A stretch of DNA of 64,000 nucleotides from Prevotella sp. P2-180 (GCF_002251435.1 NZ_NPJI01000082.1:62001-126000); one strand, 5' to 3'. Counted from the stretch's first letter, positions 43,425 through 52,191 are shown. The notes: generated by a model from the letters alone, not told the origin. Numbers and translations are program-made.

Positions 43425-44570
43425 TTATTTAATATAAACCTTTTTCCCGTTGCGTATATAAAGTCCTGTTGTCGGCTTGCTCACCCTGCGTCCGGTGAGG
43501 TCATACCACAAGCCGTTGGCAGGTGAAGGTGTTGACGTTGACACGCTCTCTATGCCAGAGGGTTTCTCTCTTGGAGTGATGATGATGGGATTGTCGTCAT
43601 AACCTTCCACGAGGTGAAGATCCTGAACCCCGCTTACCTCGGTACTTGTCTCGCCAAGCCAGCCACAGTATTGGAAGATGCCGCACACCACCTTGACAAA
43701 ATTTATCTCCTTGAGGTCAACATGGTTGCCGTCCTTGTCCACCGCCCAGTCAATGTCGAAGGTCGAAGCGTCCTCGTCATTACCTGCCGCGTCAACATAT
43801 CCGTATGAGTCGGCCGAATAGCGATACTGCACCCAGTAGGTTCCATTGCCCGACTGGTCGATGGCGTTGTTGGGCAGTTTGCCACCGCTGAATGTCAGTG
43901 TCTCGCCCTCTTCCCATAGCGGCCAGTAGGTCTGACGGTGGAAGGAGTTCTTCATGTGATAGCCCGTGGAGTCGCGACGCTCACCGTTCTCTGTCCACGT
44001 TGCCTCCCATCGGATGTAATCATCATAGAGAGAGGATGACAGGTGGTGCTCGCCAGTCTCTGCCGTTGGCTTGTAGTAAGTGATGGAGAAGTCGTGTATC
44101 TCACTGGTGTAATACTCCGAGCCTGCCAGTTCATACCATTGGCAGGTCTCCACATCGTCGCCGACTCCGACATAGACGATACCCGGTTCTATGCTTCCGC
44201 CGATGGTCTCGCTGCCATATACAGGGTCGGAGGCTGCATAGAAGGCATTTCCAGTGATGCGGAGATCGGAACCTCGGAGATTCTGTACGGCATGGTCGAA
44301 CTTGACGGTGACGTAGCCGCCATACGTACCGAGATGGACCAACTCGTTGTTGTTGAGACTCTCAGTGGCCCTTTGGCACATTTCCTCGTGGGTTACCTCG
44401 ATGCCGTCATCAAAGGTTGGCAGCTTGACACTTTCGCTTGCCACAGGCAGCGTATTGACAAACTGCCCCGGTGCGGGATGCAGTTCAACGACAGTAACTG
44501 TCTGTGTCTGCGCCGTCATCCCAAGACTCATGAGCAGGGATGACATTGTAAGGAAAATTTTTGTTTTCAT
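43425..44570 (-). CDS. Secreted surface protein of B12 uptake locus, family not recognised
   Basis: 381 residues with a signal peptide (MKTKIFLTMSSLLMSLGMTAQ). No catalytic motif seen. Beta-rich, with many aromatic residues and a segment GIVYVGVGDDVETCQWYELA typical of cell-surface proteins paired with YncE-like propellers. The C-terminal tail WYDLTGRRVSKPTTGLYIRN plus GKKVYIK matches the tail of its neighbour. It lies 3 bp after the propeller gene and 19 bp before the DUF4465 gene. Likely takes part in cobalamin capture; direct evidence is lacking. Confidence 0.7.
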   Translation of the reverse strand: MKTKIFLTMSSLLMSLGMTAQTQTVTVVELHPAPGQFVNTLPVASESVKLPTFDDGIEVTHEEMCQRATESLNNNELVHLGTYGGYVTVKFDHAVQNLRGSDLRITGNAFYAASDPVYGSETIGGSIEPGIVYVGVGDDVETCQWYELAGSEYYTSEIHDFSITYYKPTAETGEHHLSSSLYDDYIRWEATWTENGERRDSTGYHMKNSFHRQTYWPLWEEGETLTFSGGKLPNNAIDQSGNGTYWVQYRYSADSYGYVDAAGNDEDASTFDIDWAVDKDGNHVDLKEINFVKVVCGIFQYCGWLGETSTEVSGVQDLHLVEGYDDNPIIITPREKPSGIESVSTSTPSPANGLWYDLTGRRVSKPTTGLYIRNGKKVYIK

Positions 44571-44573
44571 CTT

Positions 44574-45707
44574 TTATTTATATTTTGGTAATGCAATTAT
44601 GTGTGCAGGATTGATATATACTTTCTGCTCGGCAAACACCGGCGTACCGTCAGGTCTGTAGCCATAGAGGTAGCCAGCCGTGGCATAACTCCGGGCATCG
44701 GTAAAATAGATGTTTCCCGTATAAGGCGACATGTATATTTCATAGGGTGACACCAGCGAACGGAGTTTCTCCGTGATGGCATCGCATAATATTCCGTCGG
44801 TCACGGTGCCGTCCGTCGGGTTGATGGTCTTCTGATAATAGTTGTATTCTCCTGTATCATAAGAGAATTCCGACCCTACGGTGTAGAATTTCTCCCCGTC
44901 GGTGGTATTGTAGGTGCAGGGGAAGTCGTATGTGCGGAATGTCTCCGTCCTACAGTCAAGGACAATGGTATGGGGCTTCACGCTGTAATAATCGCCGCAG
45001 GAGTTAACACAGAGATATGGCCCGGCCTGGGAGGCTTCAGCATAGAGGTTGATGCACCCTGTGTCAATCTTGCGCAGGGACTGCATCGTCTTAGCATCTA
45101 CAACCTCTATCGTCGTCTCATATTCATGATTCTCCGAGAAGGCGTATCCTCCCGTGTTGCAGACATAGAGTCGTCCTTCATAGAGTTTGACGGCTTCGGG
45201 TTCCCATCCCACCTCACACGTGGCCACCACCTCCTTTGTCATGACATCTATCTTGGCAACATAGCCTTTTTCGAAGGTCTTGTCGCCACACCGATGGGCA
45301 TAACTGGTGATGTAGAGATACGTTCCGTCGGAACACATGCGGCGGTTGTTGGGCACGTTCTCTGTGGCACCGCAGGCTGTACCATCGGGGTGGATGTACT
45401 GGATGATGTTCGACCAGTTGACGGCAATAGCTATCAGCGTGTCGTTCACCTGAAGGATGTCGTTGGGAGTGTCGCCCAGTTTCATGCCGTTGATGGAGCG
45501 GAACCACTGGTTGGTCAGTACTCCAGTTGCAGAGTTGTAGTAGGACAGTTGTCCGTTGTCCGACTGCCAGTTGCCCTCGTTGCAGACAATCAGGTCTTCA
45601 CCCGTCAGCACTGGGTCGATGACAGGTGTCTCATTGTCTGGAGCATCGTCTGAACTGCAGGATGCAAGGAGCATCAAAGGCAGCAAAAACAGTAAAAACT
45701 TCTTCAT
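44574..45707 (-). CDS. btuG: BtuG-like surface lipoprotein, YncE/DUF5074 beta-propeller
   Basis: 377 residues with a lipoprotein signal (MKKFLLFLLPLMLLASCSSD, lipobox LLASC, Cys17). Seven-bladed propeller pattern: DLIVCNEGNWQSDNGQLSYY, GDTPNDILQVNDTLIAIAVN, RRMCSDGTYLYITSYA, GYVAKIDVMTKEVVAT, VGWEPEAVKLYEGRLYVCNT and so on. BtuG proteins bind cobalamin very tightly on the outer surface and pass it to BtuB. Its place 12 bp behind btuB under a cobalamin riboswitch supports that role strongly. The gene symbol is by context and fold, not by residue-level match. Confidence 0.82.
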   Translation of the reverse strand: MKKFLLFLLPLMLLASCSSDDAPDNETPVIDPVLTGEDLIVCNEGNWQSDNGQLSYYNSATGVLTNQWFRSINGMKLGDTPNDILQVNDTLIAIAVNWSNIIQYIHPDGTACGATENVPNNRRMCSDGTYLYITSYAHRCGDKTFEKGYVAKIDVMTKEVVATCEVGWEPEAVKLYEGRLYVCNTGGYAFSENHEYETTIEVVDAKTMQSLRKIDTGCINLYAEASQAGPYLCVNSCGDYYSVKPHTIVLDCRTETFRTYDFPCTYNTTDGEKFYTVGSEFSYDTGEYNYYQKTINPTDGTVTDGILCDAITEKLRSLVSPYEIYMSPYTGNIYFTDARSYATAGYLYGYRPDGTPVFAEQKVYINPAHIIALPKYK

Positions 45708-45719
45708 CTTTATATATAT

Positions 45720-47645
45720 TTATAGTGTATATTTTATCGTTATGCCGAAACGCCTGCCTGGCATTGGCCATCGCTGTATCATCTCGTATCTCACATCGAA
45801 GAGGTCTTGACATTCTGCCTCGGCTGTCAAACTATGCCCATGCCATGCTTTTGGGGCAAAGCGATAGCCAACCTTTATGTCCGTACAGTTGTAAGCCGTG
45901 AGCGGATCATCGATGGCATTCTCGGCTGTCCAGTATCGCTTGTCCACAAACATGTGGGAAAGCGAAGCTGTCAGCCCCTTATATATAAAGGTATAGACGG
46001 CGGTGAACGACCACCGGGGTGAGTACGCTATAAAGTCGTTATACGCATCCTCTGTTGGGTCGGTGCGGTTGCGGTCGTCCTGAAAGGTGCCTGTCAGCAG
46101 GAGGGAGTGGTTCTTGTAATGCGCATTCACCGAGAGGTCTAAGCCGAGGCATCGGGTATAGCCGTAGTTGAGCATGGTCCATTGGTAGGAGCCTTTAAGG
46201 GGAAGGCACACGATGCGGTCCTCTATACGGTTGTAATAACCGTCTAACTGGATGTTGAAAATGTTGTCCTGGTAGGTTATCCCCAGATCCAACTGCTTTG
46301 TGTATTCCGGTTTAAGATTGCGGTTGCCCACGAGCGTATAGTAGAGGTCGTTGAGAGTAGGTACACGGAAGACACTCTTGTAGAATGCGCGCGCTTGCCA
46401 TCGGCCAATGGCGTATGAGGCAAGCATATTCCATGTACACCGGGAAAGCGGCTTGGCACTGCCCTTCGTGTGGTCGCTCACGAGGGTATATAGTCCGCTT
46501 GCCGTGAGGTTCAGTCCGCGATGGTTGTAGAAGGCGGAGACGGAAGTCTTGCTGTCAAGACGATAGACATAGTGGAAGTTTTTCACATCGCACGTCAAAT
46601 CCGACCAGCGGAGGTCTGATGACACGGAGACACCGAAATCTCCGAAACGGTATGCTCCCGTTGCGGCACCATAGATGTCCTGCTGGTGGTACTTGTTGTT
46701 GGAGTGAACGGAAATGTTCTCCGGATAGTCGGAGCGGTAGTGCAGGTAGTCATTGGTATATTTGCCGATGGCACGGAGGCTCAGGTCGCCATATTGCTCA
46801 CGCCATGTGAGCTGGGAGAAGAAGTTGCGGTCCCACTCGCGCCCCACATCAGTATAGGTGTCGGAGAGTCGACGGACAATACCTCCTGGCAGTCCTCTTT
46901 GAGAGTCGAAGTAATACGTGTGCCATTGGAAACCCTTCCAAAAAGCACAGGTTTCTATGCGGAACATCTTGATGTCTGAATTGCGTCGGGTTCCCGTTGT
47001 GTCTTCATACTCTGTATGATATTCAAAGGGATAATCACCAACCGATGATGTATATGCAGCATCGAGAAGAAGCCAATTCTTGTAGCTGAAAGTTGCCGCA
47101 GCCTTATGGGTGTGAAACGAAGAATAAGCGTATGAGGCGGAGAGTGACGTGGAGTCGGGGCGGTGTGTCTTCAGATAGACCGTGGAAGCGGAGGCGTATT
47201 CCGAGGCGGTCATGAGCATCTCGGTCTTGTTGGCATTGAAGAGGCTGACCGACTCAAGCGTTGTCAAGGAATATTTGCCGAGGTCAACAGTGCCGTTCTG
47301 TGCATTGGTGATGCGCACACCGTCAAGATAGACCCCTACATGTTGGGAACCAAGCGAGCGGACGTTGATGGTCTTCTGTCCACCCAGACCACCATAGTCC
47401 TTGATTTGCACGCCCGCCATGTATTTCAATGCATCGGCAACAGATGACGATGGCAATGCCTGTATCTGCTCATAGCCAATAACTTGGTTGGCACTCACCT
47501 CCTTATGTCCATCAACGACAATCTCATTGATGTGATACACGGAGTCAAGACGCACGTTTTGCGCTTGCACAGTAATACTGAACAAGAACAAGAGCATAGC
47601 CACAACGCAAGTATGGGCAGTACTATTGCCACACAATAACATCAT
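45720..47645 (-). CDS. btuB: TonB-dependent cobalamin transporter, BtuB-like
   Basis: 641 residues from MMLLCGNSTAHTCVVAMLLF with cleavage near VQAQ. Plug domain: EIVVDGHKEVSANQVIGYEQ, SVADALKYMAGVQIKDYGGL, TINVRSLGSQHVGVYLDGVR. A 22-stranded barrel follows, ending RRFGITIKYTL with the usual terminal aromatic/hydrophobic residues. It carries vitamin B12 across the outer membrane using TonB energy. The longest frame (start 47783) runs through the riboswitch core, so it cannot be the real N-terminus. First gene of a four-gene operon. Confidence 0.9.
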   Translation of the reverse strand: MMLLCGNSTAHTCVVAMLLFLFSITVQAQNVRLDSVYHINEIVVDGHKEVSANQVIGYEQIQALPSSSVADALKYMAGVQIKDYGGLGGQKTINVRSLGSQHVGVYLDGVRITNAQNGTVDLGKYSLTTLESVSLFNANKTEMLMTASEYASASTVYLKTHRPDSTSLSASYAYSSFHTHKAAATFSYKNWLLLDAAYTSSVGDYPFEYHTEYEDTTGTRRNSDIKMFRIETCAFWKGFQWHTYYFDSQRGLPGGIVRRLSDTYTDVGREWDRNFFSQLTWREQYGDLSLRAIGKYTNDYLHYRSDYPENISVHSNNKYHQQDIYGAATGAYRFGDFGVSVSSDLRWSDLTCDVKNFHYVYRLDSKTSVSAFYNHRGLNLTASGLYTLVSDHTKGSAKPLSRCTWNMLASYAIGRWQARAFYKSVFRVPTLNDLYYTLVGNRNLKPEYTKQLDLGITYQDNIFNIQLDGYYNRIEDRIVCLPLKGSYQWTMLNYGYTRCLGLDLSVNAHYKNHSLLLTGTFQDDRNRTDPTEDAYNDFIAYSPRWSFTAVYTFIYKGLTASLSHMFVDKRYWTAENAIDDPLTAYNCTDIKVGYRFAPKAWHGHSLTAEAECQDLFDVRYEMIQRWPMPGRRFGITIKYTL

Positions 47646-47689
47646 AAATATTGTATTTCCGTGTCCGTAGTCCCGCAGACACATGTTAT

Positions 47690-47900
47690 TACTGGCAAAT
47701 GGCAGGTCTTCTGACTTATCCTCGCTGACACGGTCTTCCCGGACATCTGCAAAACTCTGGTGTTTTGCTATCCAGTGACACAATTGGTCAGCCTAAAAAG
47801 GATTTACAGCATCGGGTAATGTCGCAGATTCTCACTGCGTTCCCATCTTAGCTCCGTAGCCTCATAAATAATATCTATAAGGGGGAGAACCAAATGCGGT
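47690..47900 (-). promoter_or_regulatory. Cobalamin (adenosylcobalamin) riboswitch
   Basis: The minus strand has the B12 box AGTCAGAAGACCTGCC (47701-47716), the conserved GTGAGAATC (47827-47835) within GGGAACGCAGTGAGAATCTG, and the G/A-rich core CCGATGCTGTAAATCC. This is the classic Cobalamin class layout. A small hairpin (GTGTC...GACAC) between the B12 box and btuB may be the expression platform. It should repress the B12 uptake operon when cobalamin is plentiful. Confidence 0.95.
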
Positions 47901-47902
47901 TG

Positions 47903-47910
47903 CAAAGTTA
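47903..47910 (-). promoter_or_regulatory. -7 promoter element of the B12 operon
   Basis: Minus-strand TAACTTTG directly upstream of the riboswitch; transcription would start near 47897, at its first helix. Confidence 0.65.
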
Positions 47911-48000
47911 TAGTTTTTTTTGAAAAAGATAAAATAGGAAGAGAAAAATGATGATACTTTTTGCTTTTTTTAATAAAATTCATACATTACCTATTGGGTA

Positions 48001-48296
48001 ATTACTTTCTATCTTGCATAATGGTTGAACTTCAATTCAATGACGAGTGCCGGCTTGCTGACGTTGCGGCGAGGAATCATCACAAGATCGGCATAATCCT
48101 TGCCAGTGGCGTATTCACGGTGAATGACATACTCGTTCCTTGCCCAAATATATACCACAGAAAGCACACATGCCAAGGAATTTTCGTCATTATCGTGAGC
48201 CACGATGTCACAGAAATCGTTATTGCCTTTATTGATGTACATACCCATAGGTTTGCGACTGTTGCAGGAGAGGTAAATTTCACTTCTTTTTATCAT
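48001..48296 (-). pseudogene. Gutted copy of the AAA-ATPase/PDDEXK gene
   Basis: Reads YLSCNSRKPMGMYINKGNND then FCDIVAH, jumps to DNDENSLACVLSVVYIWARN, and continues through ADLVMIPRRNVSKPALVIEL to KFNHYAR and a stop. Compared with the intact gene (39948-41525), about 400 codons including the whole ATPase domain are missing in frame, and a second deletion of about 40 codons removes the C-terminus, leaving only the last bases (CTTTCTATCTT) of the original 3' end. Possibly a 95-residue product with a bare nuclease fragment; more likely dead. Confidence 0.85.
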
Positions 48297-48297
48297 G

Positions 48298-48390
48298 TTG
48301 CTTCATACCATTCGTCACATATTCTTGCTTTCTGTCCCAGTTATTTTGATATTTGCAAAGAACGCAGTACTTTTGCATCCAAATTAAAGA
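48298..48390 (+). promoter_or_regulatory. Promoter region B, near-copy of 37728-37819
   Basis: CATTCGTCACAT, CTTTCTGTCCCAGTT, TTTTGATATTTGC and CGCAGTACTTTTGCATCC match region A almost base for base. The -7 box TACTTTTG is at 48368-48375, leaving a leader of about 10 nt before the GNAT ATG. Confidence 0.75.
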
Positions 48391-48909
48391 ATGATGAAAA
48401 CAGAAAGAATAACCCTTCGCCATTGGCTTGACACAGATGCCAAGGCTTTGTATAAGTATGCCAGCGACCCTGAGGTAGGGCCGCGGGCTGGTTGGCCTCC
48501 GCATCTTTCAGAAGATGATAGCCTGGAGATAATCCGCAACGTGTTTAACAATCCCACCACATGGGCTATCGTATGGAATGAGACAGGCGAGGCAATAGGA
48601 GCCATGGGCTACGGACCGTCGTGCGAATGCTCTCTCCCTGCTCGGGAAGGAGAACCGACAGTGGGCTATTGGGTGGGCAAACCATATTGGAACAAGGGCG
48701 TATGCACCGAGGCGCTTCGACTGATGATAACGCATATCCGCAATACAACCGACATCAAGTCTCTCATCAGCGGACACTTCATCAGCAACCCAGCTTCGGG
48801 ACGAGTGATGGAGAAATGCGGATTCATACCTACTGGTGAAACCGCCTTTGACAATAAACTCTATCAAGGTGCCGACAAACCGATAAGGGTACTGAGATTG
48901 GTTTTTTGA
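48391..48909 (+). CDS. GNAT-family N-acetyltransferase, RimJ/RimL-like
   Basis: 172 residues starting MMKTERITLRHWLDTDAKAL. The acetyl-CoA region is VGYWVGKPYWNKGVCTEALR (motif A with the GxxxxG-like turn), followed by SGHFISNPASGRVMEKCGFI (motif B). RimJ/RimL relatives acetylate ribosomal protein N-termini, aminoglycosides or other amines; the substrate here is unknown. Driven by promoter region B. A truncated, frameshifted copy of its 3' end lies at 41735-41816. Confidence 0.9.
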   Translation: MMKTERITLRHWLDTDAKALYKYASDPEVGPRAGWPPHLSEDDSLEIIRNVFNNPTTWAIVWNETGEAIGAMGYGPSCECSLPAREGEPTVGYWVGKPYWNKGVCTEALRLMITHIRNTTDIKSLISGHFISNPASGRVMEKCGFIPTGETAFDNKLYQGADKPIRVLRLVF

Positions 48910-48991
48910 ATTATCTATCTTGGTACAAAAAATCGAGAAAAACTGTAGTATTAACATGCATGAAAGCGTCTAATGAATAAAAACGAAAAAT

Positions 48992-49183
48992 ATGAATAAG
49001 GACAAAATGTTTGTAATAGTCGTTGTGGTTTTATTGGTATTGGGCGTAGTTTTCCTTTGCATCTCAATGTTTGGTGATAATCAGGAAAACCACCATCCGT
49101 TGCCAATAGCCATGTGCTGTATCTTGTCGGTAAATGCACTATTGTTGGTAAAGAACAAGAATAATAAATCAAAAGAAAGTTGA
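48992..49183 (+). CDS. Small two-helix membrane protein
   Basis: 63 residues: MNKDKMFVIVVVVLLVLGVV continuing into FLCISMFGDN, a short polar turn, then PIAMCCILSVNALLLVKNKN and a lysine-rich end. Two predicted membrane helices, no recognised family. It lies 83 bp after the GNAT gene and 24 bp before the YbjQ gene, same strand, so it may share the transcript. Coding status is likely but not certain because of its size. Confidence 0.55.
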   Translation: MNKDKMFVIVVVVLLVLGVVFLCISMFGDNQENHHPLPIAMCCILSVNALLLVKNKNNKSKES

Positions 49184-49206
49184 TAACAGAATAGAAAATT
49201 TATATT

Positions 49207-49524
49207 ATGATAGTAACAACAACTCCCACTATTGAGGGACATCCAATCAGAGAGTACAAAGGCTTGGTGACTGGTGAGACCATCATTGGCGCCAACTTCG
49301 TGAAGGACTTTTTCGCCGGCATCCGCGATATTGTGGGCGGACGAAGCGGATCGTATGAGAGCGTGCTGCGTGAGGCCAAGGATACAGCGCTACGTGAGAT
49401 GCAGGAGCGTGCGCAGATGATGGGGGCGAATGCCATAGTAGGCATCGACCTCGACTACGAGGCGCTGGGAGCCAATGGCTCTATGCTTATGGTTACGGCA
49501 AGTGGAACGGCAGTGGTGATTTAA
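49207..49524 (+). CDS. YbjQ/UPF0145-family protein
   Basis: 105 residues, the usual size. Signature features are [20 protein letters not shown], then [40 protein letters not shown] and a C-terminal strand [13 protein letters not shown]. The family forms pentamers or decamers of unknown function, sometimes named heavy-metal-binding without firm proof. Last gene of the small plus-strand group following promoter region B. Confidence 0.92.
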   Translation: MIVTTTPTIEGHPIREYKGLVTGETIIGANFVKDFFAGIRDIVGGRSGSYESVLREAKDTALREMQERAQMMGANAIVGIDLDYEALGANGSMLMVTASGTAVVI

Positions 49525-49535
49525 TATCCATAAAG

Positions 49536-49583
49536 GGTCGAGGTACCTGTCCCTCTGACCCTTTGTCCCACTGACCCTTTGAG
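49536..49583. repeat. GTCCC/GACCC intergenic repeat, copy 1
   Basis: GGGTCGAGG, then CTGTCCCTCTGACCC and TTGTCCCACTGACCC between convergent YbjQ and acyltransferase genes. The 13-mer GTCCCTCTGACCC recurs at 57629-57641, and reverse-type copies occur at about 61088-61105. Confidence 0.7.
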
Positions 49584-49588
49584 AGCAG

Positions 49589-50560
49589 TTACACTATCCC
49601 CTTGCGTCTCTTGATTTCCTCCAAGTCGCCCAAATCCACTCGTCCTGTCTCGGCATCATAGCGGATATTGTATTCCTCATGGGTGCGCTTCCAGCGGTTG
49701 TGAGTCCATAGATAGAAGGCTGGTTGGCGACGGATGCTTTTTTCCAAAAGGCTGAAATAGCGTATTGTCAACTCTGACTCCGACGACTGTGAGGCGTGCT
49801 CGGCCAGAAGCTCATAGCGTGCCACATAATAGCCTCGACGCTCACGCCTAACGTCAAGATAATAGACATCGGTATCGAATTTGCGTGCTATTCGCTCTGT
49901 GCCGGTAAATACAGGTGTGTCGTGATGGAGGAAGTCAAGCCAAAGATGAATGTTGTTCCACATCGGCACCTGGTCAGCTATGAATCCTATTATCCACTGT
50001 TGGTTATGTTTGCGGATATCGACAATCTTGCGCAAAGTCTCTGCCATAGGTATAGACACGGCTCCCATACGTCCACGGAGTTTCAGGAACACCTTATCCA
50101 TCGCCTCATTCTCCAACTTATGATATATTTGTCCAAAGACAACCTTATCGAGATAACATTCATAATTCACTGTAATTGACGACACCCACTCCCAATTGCA
50201 ATAATGACCAAGGAAAATCGACACGTTTTGCCCTTTGTCGAAACTATGCTTCATCATCTCGACATTCTCAAACCTCATCCTGCGCTTCACGTTCTCCTTG
50301 CTTATTGTTAGCAGTTTGAGCGTCTCTACAAGATAGTCGCAAAACCAGTGGTAAAACTCCCGCTCTATCTTCCTGCGCTCAGCCTCACCCTTCTCAGGGA
50401 AGCACTCCGCCAAATGTTTACGTACCAATTTCTTGCGGTAACCCCACAACCGATATACTATCAGATAAAGAAAATCGCTCACGCCATATAGCACCCAAAA
50501 TGGCAGCAATGACATGAGATACCATATCGAGAGAAGGATATAATAAAGAGTTTTTTTCAT
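49589..50560 (-). CDS. Lipid A acyltransferase, LpxL/HtrB-like
   Basis: 323 residues. An N-terminal membrane anchor (YYILLSIWYLMSLLPFWVLY) is followed by the LPLAT catalytic motif GHYCNWEWVSS (H-x4-E, about residue 118) and IADQVPMWNNIHLWLDFLHH (second and third motifs). It adds a secondary acyl chain to lipid A or a related lipid at the inner membrane. Promoter TACCTTTG at 50602-50609. Stands alone. Confidence 0.9.
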   Translation of the reverse strand: MKKTLYYILLSIWYLMSLLPFWVLYGVSDFLYLIVYRLWGYRKKLVRKHLAECFPEKGEAERRKIEREFYHWFCDYLVETLKLLTISKENVKRRMRFENVEMMKHSFDKGQNVSIFLGHYCNWEWVSSITVNYECYLDKVVFGQIYHKLENEAMDKVFLKLRGRMGAVSIPMAETLRKIVDIRKHNQQWIIGFIADQVPMWNNIHLWLDFLHHDTPVFTGTERIARKFDTDVYYLDVRRERRGYYVARYELLAEHASQSSESELTIRYFSLLEKSIRRQPAFYLWTHNRWKRTHEEYNIRYDAETGRVDLGDLEEIKRRKGIV

Positions 50561-50851
50561 AATCGTTATTTCGGAGAATTGTTCTGTTCATATTTACACC
50601 GCAAAGGTACAAAAAATATCCATTATCGCAAAATAATAACACGCCATTATAACGCAACGTCGGGTTTATTTCCACCATTTTAACAATTCCAAGGAACATC
50701 CCCCCAAAAAAACGCCCTATCTTCTCACGGAAATCATCGGGCAGGGAGATGTTATCCACTGGGGCGGCTGCGGCGAAGAGGGACACCCTTACATGTCCCC
50801 AGTCCCGCTCAACCTATCAAACCATTCCGTTACACCTCTTTATGAGGAAAG
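50561..50851. other. Intergenic region upstream of the acyltransferase
   Basis: Holds the minus-strand promoter box at 50602-50609 and a small stem (GGGACA...TGTCCC, about 50779-50798). No gene seen. Confidence 0.4.
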
Positions 50852-52126
50852 TTAATCCTTTATACATCCTATCGGCAATACTATCACACCATCCTTTCTC
50901 TGGTATGCATATTGCCCTACTGCGGTAATAACAGCCATGAACGACGGCGAAGGCATCTTGTTGCGGTCTATGATATTTGCAAGAGCCAGCATATTGGTAG
51001 CCCCCTCATTGATGCGTTCCTCACCTCCAAGCTTCACCTCAAACAAAGCATAGCTGCCGTTGCGACGATGCAGAACGGTGTCGCACTCCAAACCGCTACT
51101 GTCCCTGTAGTGATATAACTCACCGTCCAAAGCATCGGCATACACTCGAAGGTCACGTACGACAAGGTCTTCAAAAAACAAGCCAAATGTTTGCAGGTCA
51201 TTCATCAGGTCCTTCGGTCCCAAGCCCAATGCCGCAGTACCGATACTTGGGTCAACAAAATGCCTCGTATCGCTTGTCCTTATGGCAGACTTGCTTCTGA
51301 TGTTTGGATTCCATGCCGCGAGGTCTTCTACGACAAACAGTTTTTTCAATGCCTTTATATAGTCAGCCACTGTGTCTTCGTCAAGTGTGCTGGCATCATT
51401 GGCAAGCATATCCTTGCGTATTGTGGCGTATGAAATTTGTTGGGATATATTTCTTGCATACGACCGTAAAAGAAGTTTAGTGCGTTCAGGACTTCGTCTG
51501 ACTTTATCCACACGCAAAATGTCGCTGTTTACAACAGAATCCACATAGTCAAATGCTTGGTCGAGTGCCAAATCCTTGGATATCAACGTTGCCCACGGCC
51601 ATCCACCACGACAAGTGAGAAAAGCAATGTCGTTTATAGTAAGCTCATTACGTTGCAGTTCAAAAGGTCTGTTTTCAAACAAGTCCAACAGGCTTACTTT
51701 ACCATTTGACTCTCCTGACTCGAAAAGACTCATCGGGCGCATCCTTATGTGGCCGAAGCGTCCTGTACCGCTATGAATAAGAGTGTTTGCCTCAGGTAAT
51801 ACTGATGATCCCGTCAAGATAAATTGAGACGGCTCACCTCTGCTGTCCACCTCACTTCTGATGGAATCCCATATTGGTGGCAAGGCTTGCCATTCGTCAA
51901 TCAGGCGTGGAGTGTCACCGTCGAGAAGAGCCTTATGGCTAATCTCTATCATTTGCCTACTTTGCATAAGCACAGTGGAGTTTCCCAAGTCAAGAACACT
52001 TTTAGCCAATTGTTTGGCTGTCGTGGTCTTGCCACACCATTTGGGACCTTCAATCAATACAGCTCCCTTTCCTTGCACCTTACGTTTTAATATCCTGTCA
52101 GATATTCTTTTCTTATATTCTGCCAT
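50852..52126 (-). CDS. ATP-binding protein of the AAA_14/DUF4143 family
   Basis: 424 residues from MAEYKKRISDRILKRKVQGK. Walker A is EGPKWCGKTTTAKQLA (about residues 26-40) and Walker B is PRLIDEWQALPP. An arginine region follows in ILTGSSVLPEA, then a C-terminal DUF4143 winged-helix/nuclease-like domain (YRDSSGLECDTVLHRRNGSY and FEVKLGGEE, an ExK-type triad). A multi-copy family of unclear function in Bacteroidetes. The frame runs to 52315, but the TAACTTTG promoter box at 52145-52152 makes 52126 the start. Three 23-bp repeats lie upstream of that promoter. Confidence 0.88.
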   Translation of the reverse strand: MAEYKKRISDRILKRKVQGKGAVLIEGPKWCGKTTTAKQLAKSVLDLGNSTVLMQSRQMIEISHKALLDGDTPRLIDEWQALPPIWDSIRSEVDSRGEPSQFILTGSSVLPEANTLIHSGTGRFGHIRMRPMSLFESGESNGKVSLLDLFENRPFELQRNELTINDIAFLTCRGGWPWATLISKDLALDQAFDYVDSVVNSDILRVDKVRRSPERTKLLLRSYARNISQQISYATIRKDMLANDASTLDEDTVADYIKALKKLFVVEDLAAWNPNIRSKSAIRTSDTRHFVDPSIGTAALGLGPKDLMNDLQTFGLFFEDLVVRDLRVYADALDGELYHYRDSSGLECDTVLHRRNGSYALFEVKLGGEERINEGATNMLALANIIDRNKMPSPSFMAVITAVGQYAYQRKDGVIVLPIGCIKD

Positions 52127-52144
52127 ATTCTGTAGTTTTGGGTG

Positions 52145-52152
52145 CAAAGTTA
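52145..52152 (-). promoter_or_regulatory. -7 promoter element of the DUF4143 gene
   Basis: Minus-strand TAACTTTG, 18 bp before the ATG at 52126; excludes the longer frame. Confidence 0.65.
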
Positions 52153-52191
52153 ATAAATAAAATACTATCTTCCAAAGTTTTTTGTAATTTT

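Noticed and set aside
44970..45653. 227-codon plus-strand frame
   Set aside because: Antisense to the BtuG-like propeller; no signal peptide or motif.
47646..47783. Longer N-terminus for BtuB
   Set aside because: The extra codons lie within the cobalamin riboswitch, including the B12 box.
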